From an uncultured Collinsella sp. (GTDB lineage: Bacteria > Actinomycetota > Coriobacteriia > Coriobacteriales > Coriobacteriaceae): a DNA stretch of 5,722 nt. The notes under the pieces were generated by a model, which searched no databases, was not told the origin of the DNA, and saw only the letters and a program-made list of their open reading frames with translations. The position numbers were made by a program, and so were the translations under genes. Every line of letters begins with the position of its first letter. Position 1 is the stretch's first letter. The stretch covers positions 1-5,722 of the forward strand of contig CAADSV010000222.1 of the NCBI GenBank assembly GCA_900751665.1, written 5' to 3'. Shown piece after piece: positions 5,664-5,722 of this stretch.

Positions 5664-5722
5664 AAGCCACACGTCGCCGGCGCGAACGCGATCGGGAGCC
5701 CAGCCCCGTCCGCCGCATGGTC
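5664..5722 (-). repeat. Outer arm of 59-bp inverted repeat, probable fold-back chimera
   Basis: Reverse complement of 5370-5428, 58 of 59 bases matching, running exactly to the window edge. A copy of a gene's own interior, inverted, right after a poly-G run and ending at the last base, is what a chimeric or fold-back read at a contig end gives. A true inverted duplication is possible but less likely. Confidence 0.75.

Noticed and set aside
5592..5672. Proline-rich N-terminus of the flippase beginning at GTG 5672
   Set aside because: Encoded by the poly-G run and the inverted copy of the gene's own interior, so treated as an artefact.

Overview
The window is GC-rich bacterial DNA with tightly packed genes and good Shine-Dalgarno sites. 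Protein style, codon use and the intergenic G-rich/AGCTAATT repeats suggest a gut actinobacterium of the class Coriobacteriia, perhaps Collinsella. That is inference from the look of the sequence; no marker gene here proves it.

Layout: (1) 1-814, minus strand: the first 271 codons of phosphoserine aminotransferase (serC), running off the left edge. (2) 815-1041: serC leader and possible promoter, plus a short open stretch (950-1027) that looks like the orphan C-terminus of a lost gene. (3) 1042-2643, minus: a complete CPA1-type cation/proton antiporter with two C-terminal TrkA_C-like domains. (4) 2644-2896: divergent regulatory region with a perfect 15-bp palindrome and a good plus-strand promoter. 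(5) 2897-3736, plus: a complete PPP-type metallophosphoesterase. (6) 3737-4052: a 316-bp non-coding region between convergent gene ends, rich in repeats. It holds two TGGGACGGGG boxes, AGCTAATT copies and a 123-bp imperfect palindrome with 18-bp perfect terminal inverted repeats, which looks like a MITE or REPIN-type element. (7) 4053-about 5591, minus: a polysaccharide-flippase-like membrane protein whose 5' end cannot be trusted. (8) 5591-5722: a 19-G run, low-complexity G/C sequence, then an inverted copy (58 of 59 bases) of the flippase gene's own interior. This is most likely a sequencing or assembly artefact at a contig end.

The genes do not form one pathway. They are housekeeping or accessory functions (serine synthesis, ion homeostasis, phosphatase, envelope polysaccharide export), apparently separate transcription units. 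I found no convincing new multi-gene system. The most interesting biology is the repeat-laden 3737-4052 intergenic region; the most important practical point is the suspect right end.
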